This document shows, one piece after another, positions 15,414 through 26,400 of a stretch of 64,000 nt of DNA (its first letter is position 1; every line of letters starts with the position of its first letter). A program made the position numbers and the translations under genes. This DNA comes from an uncultured Christensenella sp. (GTDB taxonomy: Bacteria > Bacillota > Clostridia > Christensenellales > Pumilibacteraceae): assembly GCA_910579205.1 (NCBI GenBank), contig CAJTTD010000001.1:203315-267314 (forward strand), written 5' to 3'. Under the pieces are notes generated by a model. It was not told where the DNA came from, made no database searches, and saw nothing but the letters and a program-made list of their open reading frames with translations.

Positions 15414-15453
15414 TCGCATATACGGTTTTTTGCCGTACATATCATATTTGCCA

Positions 15454-16926
15454 TCAGTCGTCAAGTTCGGGGTAATTCGCCATATGCAACACGTCGTTTG
15501 CCGTAAGCATCATTTCCGCATACGAACTGACGGCGCGTTCCGCACCTATTCCGTTGCGATAGCACGCCACGGTCGCAGCGTCCAAAGGCGAAAAAGCGCA
15601 AGTGAGCGCGGTGATACATCCGCCGAGTATATCACCCATGCCGCCTTTTGCCATAGCGGGAGTTCCCGTAACATTGAGCCGTGTTTCCGCACCGTTCGTA
15701 ACTATAGTAGTTGCGGATTTCAATACGACTATCCCGTTTATATCGCCCGCGAGTTTGCGGGCGTTTTCTATTGTAGGGTCATTGCCCGTAAGTCTCTTAA
15801 ATTCTCCTACATGCGGAGTGAGCACGATATTGCACTTAGCGTTTTTCAAAAACCCGATATCGCCGTTCAAACAATTGATAGCGTCGGCGTCTATTATCAA
15901 CGACTTATCGTAATTATCGCAAAAATATTGCAATATGCGTTTAAGATCGGGCGTTTTACCCATTCCCATGCCTATATTAACGGCGTCGGCGCGTTCGGCT
16001 ATCTCGTCCAACTCCGTTTTATCGAACTTGATAAATCCGTCGGGCGTATCGCTCAAATATTTCATCATAGACATGGTACTTCTTGCCGAAGTCGCGGTCC
16101 TATGCACGGACGGCACGCAAACCGTAACCGTTCCCGCGCCGCTGAGATGCGCGGCATGCGCGGCCGCTCCCGCCATAACGGGCGCGCCTATCATAGTTCC
16201 GCACCCGCCTATAACATAAACTCTGCCCGCGTTCCCCTTGTGCGCGCTTTGCTTGCGCTTAAACGGTTTGAAATCTGCGTCGGTATAAATCTTTACGTCG
16301 GACGATGTAGGTATACCTATGTCCTCTACCAATATCCTGCCGCAACAGTCCCGTCCGCGACCGAAAAGCATACCTCGCTTGTAACAAGAAAAAGTCATAG
16401 TAACGTGCGCATCGAATGACGCACCCATTATCTCGCCGCTGTCGGCATTAAGCCCAGACGGTATATCCACCGCAAACCTAAACGCATTCTCTTGACAATT
16501 AAGCCTATTTATTAGCGATGCTGTAGCGTCGTCGATATTACGGTTTAACCCGATGCCGAAAATCGCGTCGATGATAATGTCCGCGCTGCCGTCGTACTCT
16601 TCGGAGGTCAATATCTTTACGCCGTTGCAACGAGCAAAACGCAACGCCTCGCTCGCCGCGCTTTTGTCGCCGAAATTTCCCACGGTATAAATGCAAACTT
16701 TTCGCCCGATGCGGTGCAATCTTATGGCGGCAAGAGCGCCGTCGCAACCGTTTCCGCCACTGCCGCAAAATACCGCGGTTTTCGCGCCTTTTTCGCCCGC
16801 TCTGTCCGATATGCCGTCTGCTATCGCAAGCGCCGCGCTAAACGTAAGTAATGCCCCGCTTATTCCCGAGCTGATAAGCTCGGCTTCGGCGTCTTTTATC
16901 TGTTGCGCACTTAAAACATTATACAT
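15454..16926 (-). CDS. nnr: Bifunctional NAD(P)HX epimerase/dehydratase
   Basis: This repairs hydrated NADH and NADPH. The N-terminal YjeF_N domain (about 1-210) epimerises R-NAD(P)HX and shows VFCGSGGNGCDGALAA and the DIPSGLNADSG motif. The C-terminal ribokinase-like domain (about 220-490) is the ADP-dependent dehydratase, with HKGNAGRVYVIGG, VLTPHVGEFKRLTG and the NVTGTPAMAKGGMGDILGG signature. At 490 residues it is the normal size for the fused form. It lies 12 bases downstream of acpS, and this acpS-nnr neighbourhood is common in Firmicutes. Confidence 0.94.
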   Translation of the reverse strand: MYNVLSAQQIKDAEAELISSGISGALLTFSAALAIADGISDRAGEKGAKTAVFCGSGGNGCDGALAAIRLHRIGRKVCIYTVGNFGDKSAASEALRFARCNGVKILTSEEYDGSADIIIDAIFGIGLNRNIDDATASLINRLNCQENAFRFAVDIPSGLNADSGEIMGASFDAHVTMTFSCYKRGMLFGRGRDCCGRILVEDIGIPTSSDVKIYTDADFKPFKRKQSAHKGNAGRVYVIGGCGTMIGAPVMAGAAAHAAHLSGAGTVTVCVPSVHRTATSARSTMSMMKYLSDTPDGFIKFDKTELDEIAERADAVNIGMGMGKTPDLKRILQYFCDNYDKSLIIDADAINCLNGDIGFLKNAKCNIVLTPHVGEFKRLTGNDPTIENARKLAGDINGIVVLKSATTIVTNGAETRLNVTGTPAMAKGGMGDILGGCITALTCAFSPLDAATVACYRNGIGAERAVSSYAEMMLTANDVLHMANYPELDD

Positions 16927-16938
16927 GATACGTCTCTC

Positions 16939-17301
16939 TCAAGTTTTGTCGTCTATATAAACTACCGCGACCGCAAACCCGCCGTCGTGCGAAATAGAGA
17001 CATCGACATTGCGCCCGTTTAACAAGCTTTTAACGTCGGGACTTGCCGCGACCAACACGGGTGCGCCGCTGCCGTCGTGCGAAATCTCTATGTCGCTCGG
17101 CATTATGTCTTGACCGAAACCGCGCTTTAGCGCTTTTACAAACGCTTCCTTGGCGCAAAATATGCCCGCATAGCTCTGCGCGCTGTTTGCTTTTTTGTCG
17201 CAGTATTGCCGTTCAACTGCCGTAAACACTCGATTTTTAAAGCTTTCGTTATCAAGCGCTTTTTCTATTCTCGCTACGCTCGCCGTGTCTATTCCTATCA
17301 T
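16939..17301 (-). CDS. acpS: Holo-[acyl-carrier-protein] synthase
   Basis: AcpS transfers phosphopantetheine from CoA to the apo acyl carrier protein. The 120-residue length is typical. Visible motifs are MIGIDTASVARIEKAL (metal-binding Asp near the N-terminus), FCAKEAFVKALKRG (the second metal ligand Glu and catalytic Lys) and the C-terminal VSISHDGGFAVAVV strand pair. It begins five bases after the P1 peptidase stop with only a weak GGCGG site, so it probably depends on coupled translation. It is part of the recX-peptidase-acpS-nnr operon. Confidence 0.94.
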   Translation of the reverse strand: MIGIDTASVARIEKALDNESFKNRVFTAVERQYCDKKANSAQSYAGIFCAKEAFVKALKRGFGQDIMPSDIEISHDGSGAPVLVAASPDVKSLLNGRNVDVSISHDGGFAVAVVYIDDKT

Positions 17302-17306
17302 ACCGC

Positions 17307-18209
17307 CTACCGCCGCACCACTGCGTTTTCTATAGCCTGCGCGGTAACTTCCGCCGTCAAAGCGGACAAAATATTAAAGTCCGCCGTCTTGTCGCCTTTG
17401 GAAAGCGCGAACATAGTATCGCCGTCCGCATCGGTATGAACGGGTCTAATTGACATAGCAAACCCGTCATGGGCGATCGCCGCAAGCTTGTTCACGTGAA
17501 GTTTATCGAGCTTGGCGTTTGTCATAACGCAGCCAATGGTCGTATTGGTTCGAGCTTGCGCCGAAAAATCGCCGCATGTCAATCGTTCCACGGCGTTCAC
17601 GAATTTACCGTCGGGAGTGCGCGCGCCCGCTATGATCTTGCCGCTTCTTCTGTCGTACACATCGCCAAGCGCGTTTACAGCCACTATGGCGGTTACAAAC
17701 ACGTCGTTAAAGAAATACGTCGCGCCGCCTATTCCGCTCTTTACGGCGCATGCGGGACCGAGTATTTTGCCTACCGTAGCGCCTTTGCCCGCGCCCACAG
17801 ATCCGAACACTATTCCGTCGCGACGGGCATTGGCAGCCGCCGCATAGCCCATAGATTTGTCGGGATAATGATATTCGCCAGGCGTATTCAGATCGAAAAG
17901 TATTGCTTGCGCTACGAGCGGAATGACTTTGTCTCCTACCGCAAAACCGATATTGCGTTCGCGCAGAAATTGAGAAACTCCGCACGCCGCTTCAAGACCG
18001 TAAGCCGAGCCGCCCGACAAAACTATAGCGTCCACAAAGCCTTGAGACTTTTCGGCATGCAGCATATCTGTTTCACGCGTGCCCGGCGCGCCGCCGCGCA
18101 CACACACTCCGCCCACCGCTTTGTCGGCAAGAATGCATGTAACGCCGGTGTAATCGTCGTTTGCATGTCCTACCGATATTCCGTCGGGCAATACGAATTT
18201 ATCGCTCAT
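17307..18209 (-). CDS. P1 family (DmpA/S58) aminopeptidase-like protein
   Basis: A 300-residue member of the DmpA/NylC family of N-terminal nucleophile hydrolases. It shows LPDGISVGHANDDYTGVTCIL at the start, VLSGGSAYGLEAACGV, VGAGKGATVGK, and RTNTTIGCVMTNAKL near residue 230. In the family a Ser or Thr in that last motif becomes the nucleophile after self-cleavage, giving alpha and beta chains. Substrates range from D-/beta-peptides to nylon oligomers, so the natural substrate is unknown. GGAGG is seven bases upstream of ATG 18209. It sits between recX and acpS. Confidence 0.9.
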   Translation of the reverse strand: MSDKFVLPDGISVGHANDDYTGVTCILADKAVGGVCVRGGAPGTRETDMLHAEKSQGFVDAIVLSGGSAYGLEAACGVSQFLRERNIGFAVGDKVIPLVAQAILFDLNTPGEYHYPDKSMGYAAAANARRDGIVFGSVGAGKGATVGKILGPACAVKSGIGGATYFFNDVFVTAIVAVNALGDVYDRRSGKIIAGARTPDGKFVNAVERLTCGDFSAQARTNTTIGCVMTNAKLDKLHVNKLAAIAHDGFAMSIRPVHTDADGDTMFALSKGDKTADFNILSALTAEVTAQAIENAVVRR

Positions 18210-18253
18210 AAATAGCCTCCTTATGTTAGCGATCGGCCTTTACAAGCAGCCGA

Positions 18254-18892
18254 TCAGTCGTCGTCATGATCGTTTGAAAATGCGCCGTCGTCGCTGAGTT
18301 TGCACACCGCTTGAGAAATACTGTCCCAAGAAAAGCCGCGCCCCGCCAAAAACCGTTTTACCCGCTGCTTGTCGGTCGTTCTGTGCGAACTCATGTATTT
18401 TTGCGCGACCGCGACGGCATTGTCGCTCTCGCCGTCGCTTTCGTCCAAAAGCTCGGATATCACCGCACTATCGACGCCCTTTTGCTTGAGTTCCGCCGCG
18501 ATCCTATAAGACCCGTACTTTTTTATCTTCGATCGTATATACATGCTCGCATACGCGCGATCGTCTATATAATGGTAAAATTCCAGTCGTTCAATAGCCT
18601 TGTATATCACATCCTTATCGTAGCCTTTGTCGGCAAGATACCGCGCTATTTCGCGTTTTGCGCGCGGCACGGACGACAAATACCCCACCGCCCGCTCGAA
18701 AGCGGAATTGACTTCGCTCGTTTCCACTATGCGCTTCAGATCTTCCGCCGATATCTCTCCGCCTATTTTAAGCCGCGCCGATACCGCGGTTACCGAATCG
18801 AGACCGCACGCAAAGTCTCCGTCTATATAGACGTTTACTCTGTTCTTGTTCCGCTTTTGCACAGATATGTCAGTGACAGTACCCACTGCCAT
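18254..18892 (-). CDS. recX: Regulatory protein RecX
   Basis: RecX modulates RecA filament activity. The roughly 212-residue protein has a short N-terminal beta domain (VTDISVQKRNKNRVNVYIDGDF) and then RecX three-helix repeats. These include AVGYLSSVPRAKREIARYL, YHYIDDRAYASMYIRSKI and RIAAELKQKGVD. It ends with an Asp-rich tail. ATG 18892 is chosen because AAGGTG precedes it; a frame extension to 18928 adds an unlikely leader. It is first in the operon with the P1 peptidase, acpS and nnr. Confidence 0.9.
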   Translation of the reverse strand: MAVGTVTDISVQKRNKNRVNVYIDGDFACGLDSVTAVSARLKIGGEISAEDLKRIVETSEVNSAFERAVGYLSSVPRAKREIARYLADKGYDKDVIYKAIERLEFYHYIDDRAYASMYIRSKIKKYGSYRIAAELKQKGVDSAVISELLDESDGESDNAVAVAQKYMSSHRTTDKQRVKRFLAGRGFSWDSISQAVCKLSDDGAFSNDHDDD

Positions 18893-18959
18893 ATTATACA
18901 CCTTGAATAAAAATAAATCAAGTCTCACATATTATTTTCACAAACCAAAGGAGATATAT

Positions 18960-19142
18960 ATGACCACAAAAAGCCTGCAGGAATTGAGCGAGCTGTGCCG
19001 CAGTGAAAAACTCGCTTACAAAAAATGCTGTAACTACGTTTCCGAAACGAGCAACGAAGATCTTCGTTGTGCGCTCGGCAACCTCGCCAACGGACACAAA
19101 CAACGTTACGAAGCGTTGCGCGTGTATCTCGACAAAAACTAA
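18960..19142 (+). CDS. Small ferritin-like helical protein, spore-coat associated?
   Basis: A 60-residue all-helical peptide with AAAGGAG at ideal spacing before ATG 18960. The sequence (QELSELCRSEKLAYKKC, then NEDLRCALGNLANGHKQRYEAL) looks like the two-helix core of the small ferritin-like proteins that accompany CotF-type coat proteins in Clostridia. It ends eleven bases before the coat-F gene, so the pair is one operon. Function in spore coat assembly is inferred from the neighbour only. Confidence 0.65.
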   Translation: MTTKSLQELSELCRSEKLAYKKCCNYVSETSNEDLRCALGNLANGHKQRYEALRVYLDKN

Positions 19143-19153
19143 GGAGTATAGAT

Positions 19154-19765
19154 ATGCACAACGATAATGAATTTGAAAAACGCTATGATTGCGATCCCGC
19201 AGACTGTAACGACGGATACCGTTGCAAAAACGGATCGGACAGCGAAAGCGCGCAAGAGTTTATAAATGCTCCCGAAGAATACGTTCCCTCTTACGGCGAC
19301 GGCAACAAAAGCGACAGCGATATCGATTACAATATCGGAGAAAAAGAAATGACTGAATATCAAATGCGCCAAGAAATAGAAAACAGCAAGACCGTTTTGA
19401 CCGATATCTACGCGCCGTTCGACGAAATGGCGGCAACGCGCGACAACGACGATCTTTATTCGACCGACACCTCTTCTTGTGCGGAACAGCGTTGCGCGCT
19501 CGACGATTACGAGATCATCTCCGACGTATTGGGCAGCGAAAAGCAACTTGTCAAGCTGTATTCGACGGCTTTGTGCGAAAGCGCCGAAGAAGGGCTTCGC
19601 AATGTTATACGCGACAATCTGATGGAGTGCGCCGCCGATCAGTACAAGACGTTTGAGTTCATGGAAAAACGCGGGATGTATCCCACCGAACAAGCCGAAG
19701 AAGAAAAGATAGTACAAGCAAAACAGCAGTTCCAACCGCTTTGCAAATGTCATAACTGCGATTGA
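19154..19765 (+). CDS. Spore coat protein F-like
   Basis: A 203-residue protein with AAGGAG upstream of ATG 19154. The N-terminal half is acidic and low-complexity, rich in Asp, Asn and Cys. The C-terminal half (about residues 115-200) is a coat-F/ferritin-like helical domain: DYEIISDVLGSEKQLVKLY, ESAEEGLRNVIRDNL, then FEFMEKRGMYPTEQ. It ends with a Cys-rich tail (LCKCHNCD). It suggests that the organism forms spores or descends from spore formers. A strong terminator follows. Confidence 0.8.
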   Translation: MHNDNEFEKRYDCDPADCNDGYRCKNGSDSESAQEFINAPEEYVPSYGDGNKSDSDIDYNIGEKEMTEYQMRQEIENSKTVLTDIYAPFDEMAATRDNDDLYSTDTSSCAEQRCALDDYEIISDVLGSEKQLVKLYSTALCESAEEGLRNVIRDNLMECAADQYKTFEFMEKRGMYPTEQAEEEKIVQAKQQFQPLCKCHNCD

Positions 19766-19781
19766 TTTTTACCGAAATTTA

Positions 19782-19822
19782 AAACGCCTCAAAGCTAAAT
19801 CAAAGCTTTGAGGCGTTTTTTT
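19782..19822. terminator. Bidirectional intrinsic terminator
   Basis: A stem of about 14 bp (AAACGCCTCAAAGCT with AGCTTTGAGGCGTTT) is flanked by T-runs on both strands. It ends the coat-F transcript on the plus strand and the phosphoribosyltransferase transcript on the minus strand. Confidence 0.88.
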
Positions 19823-19846
19823 GAGCGCTTTTATATTTACCGATCT

Positions 19847-20389
19847 TTAAAGCAGCGGTATCGACGCCAAATATTCGATATCTTCTCTATCCTTTGCGCT
19901 GCCCTCTGCCAGTACAAAAGCCCTGCAGACTACGTTTCCGCCCGCTTTTTCCACCAACTGCTCGAGCGCTGCGTTTGCCGCGCCCGTACTTATAACGTCG
20001 TCGATGATGGCAACGCGTTTGCCGCGCAAAAGATCCACGTCGTGCGCCGAAAGATACAAATGCTGTACCTCGCCCGTAGTTATGGTTTTAGCGTCCATTT
20101 GTATACCGTCTTGCATGTAAAGCTTTTTGCTCTTACGCGCGGCGGCGTAAAATTTTTGACTAAGCTCGCGAGCGACGCAATGCGTAAGCTGCAAACCCTT
20201 GCTTTCCGCTGTTACCAATACGTCGGGATCGTACTTTTTTACCCGTTCGGCAAGCTTGACCGCGCAGTACTCGGTAAGATCCACATTACCGTGAAGATTA
20301 AAGAAACAGATATTAACGCAAGTGGGAAGCGGAATTATGGGAAGGTCTTCCTTTCTTCCGCATATATCCACGGTGTAAAATTTATCCAT
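19847..20389 (-). CDS. Purine-type phosphoribosyltransferase
   Basis: A 180-residue type I phosphoribosyltransferase. The PRPP-binding loop is VAIIDDVISTGAA near residue 125, and the upstream DVLVTAESKGLQLTHCVA segment matches the flexible loop region of adenine and xanthine phosphoribosyltransferases. It would salvage a purine base to its nucleotide, with adenine the best guess. It begins about 30 bases after the giant surface-protein gene, with GGGAG upstream. No promoter is visible in the gap, so it may be transcribed with the giant gene. The base cannot be assigned by eye. Confidence 0.85.
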   Translation of the reverse strand: MDKFYTVDICGRKEDLPIIPLPTCVNICFFNLHGNVDLTEYCAVKLAERVKKYDPDVLVTAESKGLQLTHCVARELSQKFYAAARKSKKLYMQDGIQMDAKTITTGEVQHLYLSAHDVDLLRGKRVAIIDDVISTGAANAALEQLVEKAGGNVVCRAFVLAEGSAKDREDIEYLASIPLL

Positions 20390-20423
20390 AAGTTTGTTCT
20401 CCCGTTATGCCGTAAGAATAGGA

Positions 20424-23400
20424 CTACGCAATAGGCGCCCATTGCGCGTAAAGAACGATATCGCCGTCAACAACGCTATCCGCCGTATATTTGTTTCCGC
20501 CCGATTCGCTGTCGAACCAACCTACAAACTCATCGGTAGAGCCGTCTTTGCTCGGAACGATAGCCGAAAGCGAAGCCAAAGTTTCGCCGTCTTTTACGTG
20601 CAATGTGATGGTAGTGGGAGCGTCGTCCTTGTCTTGGTAATTGAGCGTAACTTTGTGGTATACGGGCGCGGGTTCTTGCGCAACGGCTTTCCAACGCGCG
20701 TAAACTGCGGTGTTGCCCGATATAACTACTTTGCTCGCGTCGTTAACCTTTACGCCGTTTATATACCATCCGTCGAAATCGTAACCTTCGTAAGTAGGTT
20801 GAGAAACGTTAGCTCCGCTCATGACAAAATTGAGCGTATCGCCGTCATTTACATTATCGACGTTAATAACGCCGTTCCCGCCGACGAACTCGCCGCCGTT
20901 GGCGTCAAACGACACGGTATACTTCGGCTGCGGAGCGGACCAACGCGCGACGGCGGTCATATCTCCCGTAACTTTGCGCAAGTCTGTATTTTCTACCTTT
21001 ATACCGTTGACAAACCAACCCTCGAATATATTGTCGCCGTAAGTCGGAGTCTTGCCGTTTAACGCAGCTTTGAGATCGGTATCATACTCTGCCATCACAT
21101 AGCTTTCTGCTATAGTGCCGCCATTGGCGTCGAGCGTTATTCTGTAATTATTAACGGTATAGCGCGCATACAGCGTTCTGCCCTCCGCCGATGCGTCAAC
21201 CTTGGTGCTGCTCGTTATATTAGTACCGCCCGTTTGCGCAGATACGGTGTACCAACCGACAAACGTATGCCCAGCCTTTTCGGCTATCGGCATCAAACCG
21301 TAATATCCGTCATGCGTAACGGTCATGCTGTTTTCACCGTACTTGAGCGTGCCGCCGTTGGCGTTAAACGTAACGGTATACGTGTCGGCGACAAAGTACG
21401 CGTACAAAGTAAGTTCGGGCTGAGCAGTAACAAGAGTACCGCTCGTTATGTGAGTGCCTCTGCCGTTGCTCTGCGTGTACCATCCGCGGAACGTGTAACC
21501 TTGTATTGTAGGCTCTTTGCCTATGAGAGCCGAATACGTAGACCCGTATGTAACGGTTATTCTACCAAATTCGCTCGACATAGAATTAAGCGCTATTTCG
21601 TATTGCTTGGCGGTCCATTTAGCGTACAATGTGAACGATCTGTCGATATATTCGGAGCCGAAGTCGAACTCGTCGTTGAGAGCTCTGTCTCTGTACCAGC
21701 CCACCAATTCGTAACCGCGGCGCTCCACGTCGGGCGCGCTTATCGTGTCGTATGACGTAACCGCCATGTCGAATTCGTTGGAGCCGCCGTTTTCGGAGAA
21801 CGTACCGCCGTTGCCTACAAATCTGATGCTAACGCTATCGCTTATCGACACAGTATAAGTTTGTGCGGTGCTGACGAGGTTGCGCGAATTCGAACTGTTA
21901 CCGGAACGGTATGTAACGGGAACATTATAGTTGCCAGCTGACGCCGATGCGTTGAACTCGAAAATGAGTTTAAAGCTTGCGTAAGACTGCATTGTAGGAT
22001 AGTACGAATTTCCGCTGTAAAGCTGCATCGTGAACGACCGCGAACTATTGTTTGTCTGCGTCGTAAGCGCTTTTATCGACGCGCCGTGCTCGTCGTAACC
22101 TTCAAACGTTACGCTCTTGAGCGCGTTGTTGCCCGTAAACGCGACTGTATAGCCGTATGTATTATCGTTGCCCGCAGACGGAGTCCAAACCGATTCCACG
22201 GCAACCGTTCCGTAACGCTTGAGCAACGCTTCTTCGTTGTTCGTTATAGAGAACGCCGATACGGATACGGGCGAAATTGTTACGTCAAACGTATAATCAT
22301 AGTCTACGCCGCCCACTTTGTAAACAGCTTTGACGCCGCTTACCGTATACAACGAACTTATATCGGCGGATGCGCTGACAATGATATTAGAGCCGTTAGG
22401 CACGCAAGATATGTAGTCCCTCTTGTCTTCGTCGTCTGCATTGCAAGACACGAATTCAAGATCGAAGCCGTGCTTTTCGGATACCGCGATAATAAACGAC
22501 GTGCCCGCTATTACTTCGTACGTATCGTTGTTTGCGGATACGGTGCCGCTTACTTCCAGCTCCGGAGTTACCTCTGCTACATTTATACTGCCCGCGCAGT
22601 AGAAAGTTTTACCGTTATTGAGTTCTACGGTCAAACCCACCGTTATAGTTGCCGCGCTGTTTTGACCGTGGATATTTGCGTCTTTATCAACTACCAGCGT
22701 AGGAGCCGCCGTGCCGTTTTCTATGATCGTCAAGTATCCGCCGTTTTGCAATGCGACAACATTTATGTTTTTGACGGTAGCGCTATTGGATGTAACAAAA
22801 TCGTTTATCCACTGCGAAACGTCAACTCGCTCGTAAGCATTGGACGCATCCGACCAAGCTACAGCCTTATTGTTGACGGTAAATCCGTTGACGACTATTT
22901 TGGTACTGCATGTAACAGTAGTGCCGGCATATGCGCCCGTTGTAATGAGTATCTCTGCGTCAAGCTCTACTTCCGCAACGCCCGCATAGTCTGCGCCGAG
23001 CGTTATAACGCTTCCGTTGACAGTGATGGGCACGCTTGACGGATTGGATCTTATAGTATAGTTTACGATAGCCGCATCTGCGTCGGAATCGGAAACGAAT
23101 CCGTCTACTGCGTTTTTGGTATAAAGATCAACGGCGGCGCGCACATCGTAACTGCCCGCTTTACCTATCACTTCCACACCGCTTACGGAATGCGCGCGCG
23201 GCTTTACGATAACGGTGATAGACGACTGCGACGTAATGTTGCTTCCGCTGTTTATGCCGCTGTTTATATTAGCCGTAACTCTGAGCGTTATGTATCCGCC
23301 CGCTTTTGTATTTACGGTATCGGCAATAGTCAATGTATTTCCGCCGATCGATCTATCTCCCGCCTCGAGCGTAGTGGACGCGTCTACCACGGAATACGTG

Positions 23401-26400
23401 TAATTTACTTTATCCGCATACGAGTACGGCGAACCGTCGCCGCTGTGCACTACATCGCTCAACGTGAACAACGATTTAAGATCGATTTCCGCGCCCGAAG
23501 CATCGGTTATTTCCACCGTACGATCGGAAACGTTCCATTCCACAGACGGAAGATCCACGCCGTATATGATTATTGTCTTATCTACGGTATAGGTATTGCC
23601 TGCATATGCTCCGCTGTTGACAGACACCGTAGCACGCACTGTAACGCTCTTATCTGTATAGATGTTGTTCTTGGCGGTAAGAACGCCCGTTTTAGCGTCA
23701 ACGCTCGCCCACGTGCCGCCCGAAACTATGTCGTAGCGAGTAACGGTATGCTCGCCTTTGAATGTTCCGCTTGTTTGCGTTACCGAGAGGTTTGTCGTAC
23801 CCAACGGCAAAATACCGTCGGCAGACGCATTGAGCGCGAACACGGGCGCGGATGCGGTAAGGTTCAAAGTGTATGAGTCAGCATAGTATGTAGTGCCGTT
23901 TACCTTGACCGTACCGTAAACAGACAGCGTAGTCTGCCTTACGGCTGTCAACACCGCTTGATATACGCCTTGCGATCTTTGCGTTACTGATCCGACCGTT
24001 ACGCCGTCGCCGCCGCACACAACTTGAACATCGTTCAATGCGACAGTCGTACCGACGGAAGTGGTGTCTATTACGTATGTGAACGTTACGCCGCTGCCCG
24101 TATGATCGACGGTTACGGTAGACTTATCCGCCACGCTATCACCGTCCGCATTCTCGAGATCCACGTCGAGATGTTTGTCGCCGTATGTGAACGTGTAAGA
24201 TTTACCCGCGGACTTGTACGTCTTGCCGTACAGCACTGCGCTCACGGTAACAGTAGTAGTTCCGCTCTTATTTTCATTGAATACTATCGCTTTGGAATCC
24301 GCAGCCGCGTCGAACGCGCCGATCGTGAGCACGTCGTTGTTTGCGCTTGCGGAATACGTGGCAACAGCATTGTGATCGGTCAACGCCAATACATACGCAC
24401 TGCCATCGATAGTGTAAGACCCGTCCTCGGAAATCTCAACGCCGTCCTTTCTGATCTCGAACTCGGGCGTGTAATTACCCACTACGGTAAGTTTGAACTC
24501 CGCGGTCTTTACTATCTTTCCGCCCGCTCCGCTCATGCTCGCGGCAGAGCCGTTAGCAAGCGAATATTCTACGCGCGCGGTAAACGTATATACTTTGTAA
24601 TCGGAGTTTTGAGTAAAGCCGACGCGCTTGAACGATATGCTCTTATTATCATCTGATACTTCGGTTATATCGAATTTAGCCGAGTCGGCATTCTCGAGCG
24701 TGTAATCGTACGAAAGCGCAGCGTCGGAAACAACATCGGACAATACCACATTTGTTTTGTCGTCTGCGACGATATCCGCCGTGCCGTTATCGCTCAAAAC
24801 GATGTCGCCTATGCTCTTTACAACTACGGAAAACTCGTAAGTTACCGATCTACCGTTGTATGTAGCCGTGATCGTCGCGGATACTGCGGAACTTGTGGTT
24901 TGTCTCGGTCTGAGTATCTTTCCGTCCACCGCAACGTGGTCGGTGCTATCGCTCGACACCGCTATCGTTATGCCGCTATTCGGAAGCTGCGCTCCGAACG
25001 CCATGCTTATATCTATATAGTCGGTGAGATCCAAATACGTGTAATTCGCATTGTCGGCATAGTACAACGTTATAACATCGTTGTTGAACGTGTTGACGTC
25101 CAAACCGTCGAGCGTAACGCTTGCCAACGTAAGAGTGTAGCGCACATCTACATCAACGTTAAATGTCTTGCCGCTTGCGGTATCCGTATGGCTCGCACGG
25201 AAATAAAGCACGCCCGTTGCGCCCGTAGGAGCAAGCACGTTGATAACGCCGTTATTGACCGTTGCCACCGCGCCGTCAAGCACAGACGTGCGCGCGGGAT
25301 CGCTGTACAAAGCATAATCGACATTGCCCGAAACCGCGCTCAAAGTGCCGCGGTCGTACAATTCCGCTATCAACTTGAAGCTGTCCGAAGCGCCCGATAC
25401 TACGATATCTGCAACTCCGTTTTCAACCGCTATATTGCCGCTGCCGACAAGTCGCACGCCCACCGAATCGGTAGTTATGACTATAGGCGCATAGCTGACG
25501 ATATTTTTACCGTTTTGCTTATACGAAACTTCTAAGAAGTATACTTGAGAGCCGCTTTCAATGCTTGATAGCAGTCTGTTGTCTACAACTATTTTTGTGT
25601 TGTTTTCGGCAAGCTTAATGCCGTCGTTATATGCGACATAAGTGTTCTCTCCCGTCTTTTTAACGACGCGGTACTCCACATCTTGCTTATACGAATCTTC
25701 GGGTACGCATGCCGCGTCGCCGTTGTTGTATATTACTGTTATGTTAGCCGTTTGAGAACCGCTATCCGCACCCGTGGTATCGACAGCGGATACTTGCGGC
25801 GCGAGCGCGTAGATATCCATTGTTACAGACACTCTGAACGATATCTTAAACGTCTTGCCGCCGTCTGCGTAATTTGCCGTATCGGTAAACGATATATCGA
25901 ACTGCGCGTTCTTGATAACTTTTACGTTATCCGTATCAACTGAGATATTCACACCGCTTTTATTGTTACGGCACTCTATCTTCAAACCGTCGACCGTAGG
26001 TATATCTATGTTCAAGCTGTCTACGTCATACGCAATGTTTTTATATACGTTTACGGCATCGCCGTTTTGATAGACGAGCGTATTGTATACAAGATCGATA
26101 TCCGCTCCTATGTCGGTATTGTCCGTATTGCTGCTAAGCGATATAGCGATATCGACGACCGCATTGTCGTCCGTAGTGTAGTCAACGCCGCCGTAAGTAT
26201 AGGCTATATTCTTGACGCCCGTACCTACGAACACGTCGATATCCTTAGAAGCATTCGTAGCATCGTCTGCCGTTTGAGATTCATTGACCGAAAGTTTTCC
26301 GCCGTTGCTTACTTTGTACGAATCTTCGTCGAGCTTGACGTATATCTTGAACTCGTATTTGTAATCGGGGTCTTTGACTTCGGACACGGGCGGCTCGAGT

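Noticed and set aside
15414..15453. Hairpin between the converging mazF and nnr genes (TACGG/CCGTA type)
   Set aside because: The T-run is in the loop rather than after the stem on either strand, so it does not look like an intrinsic terminator.
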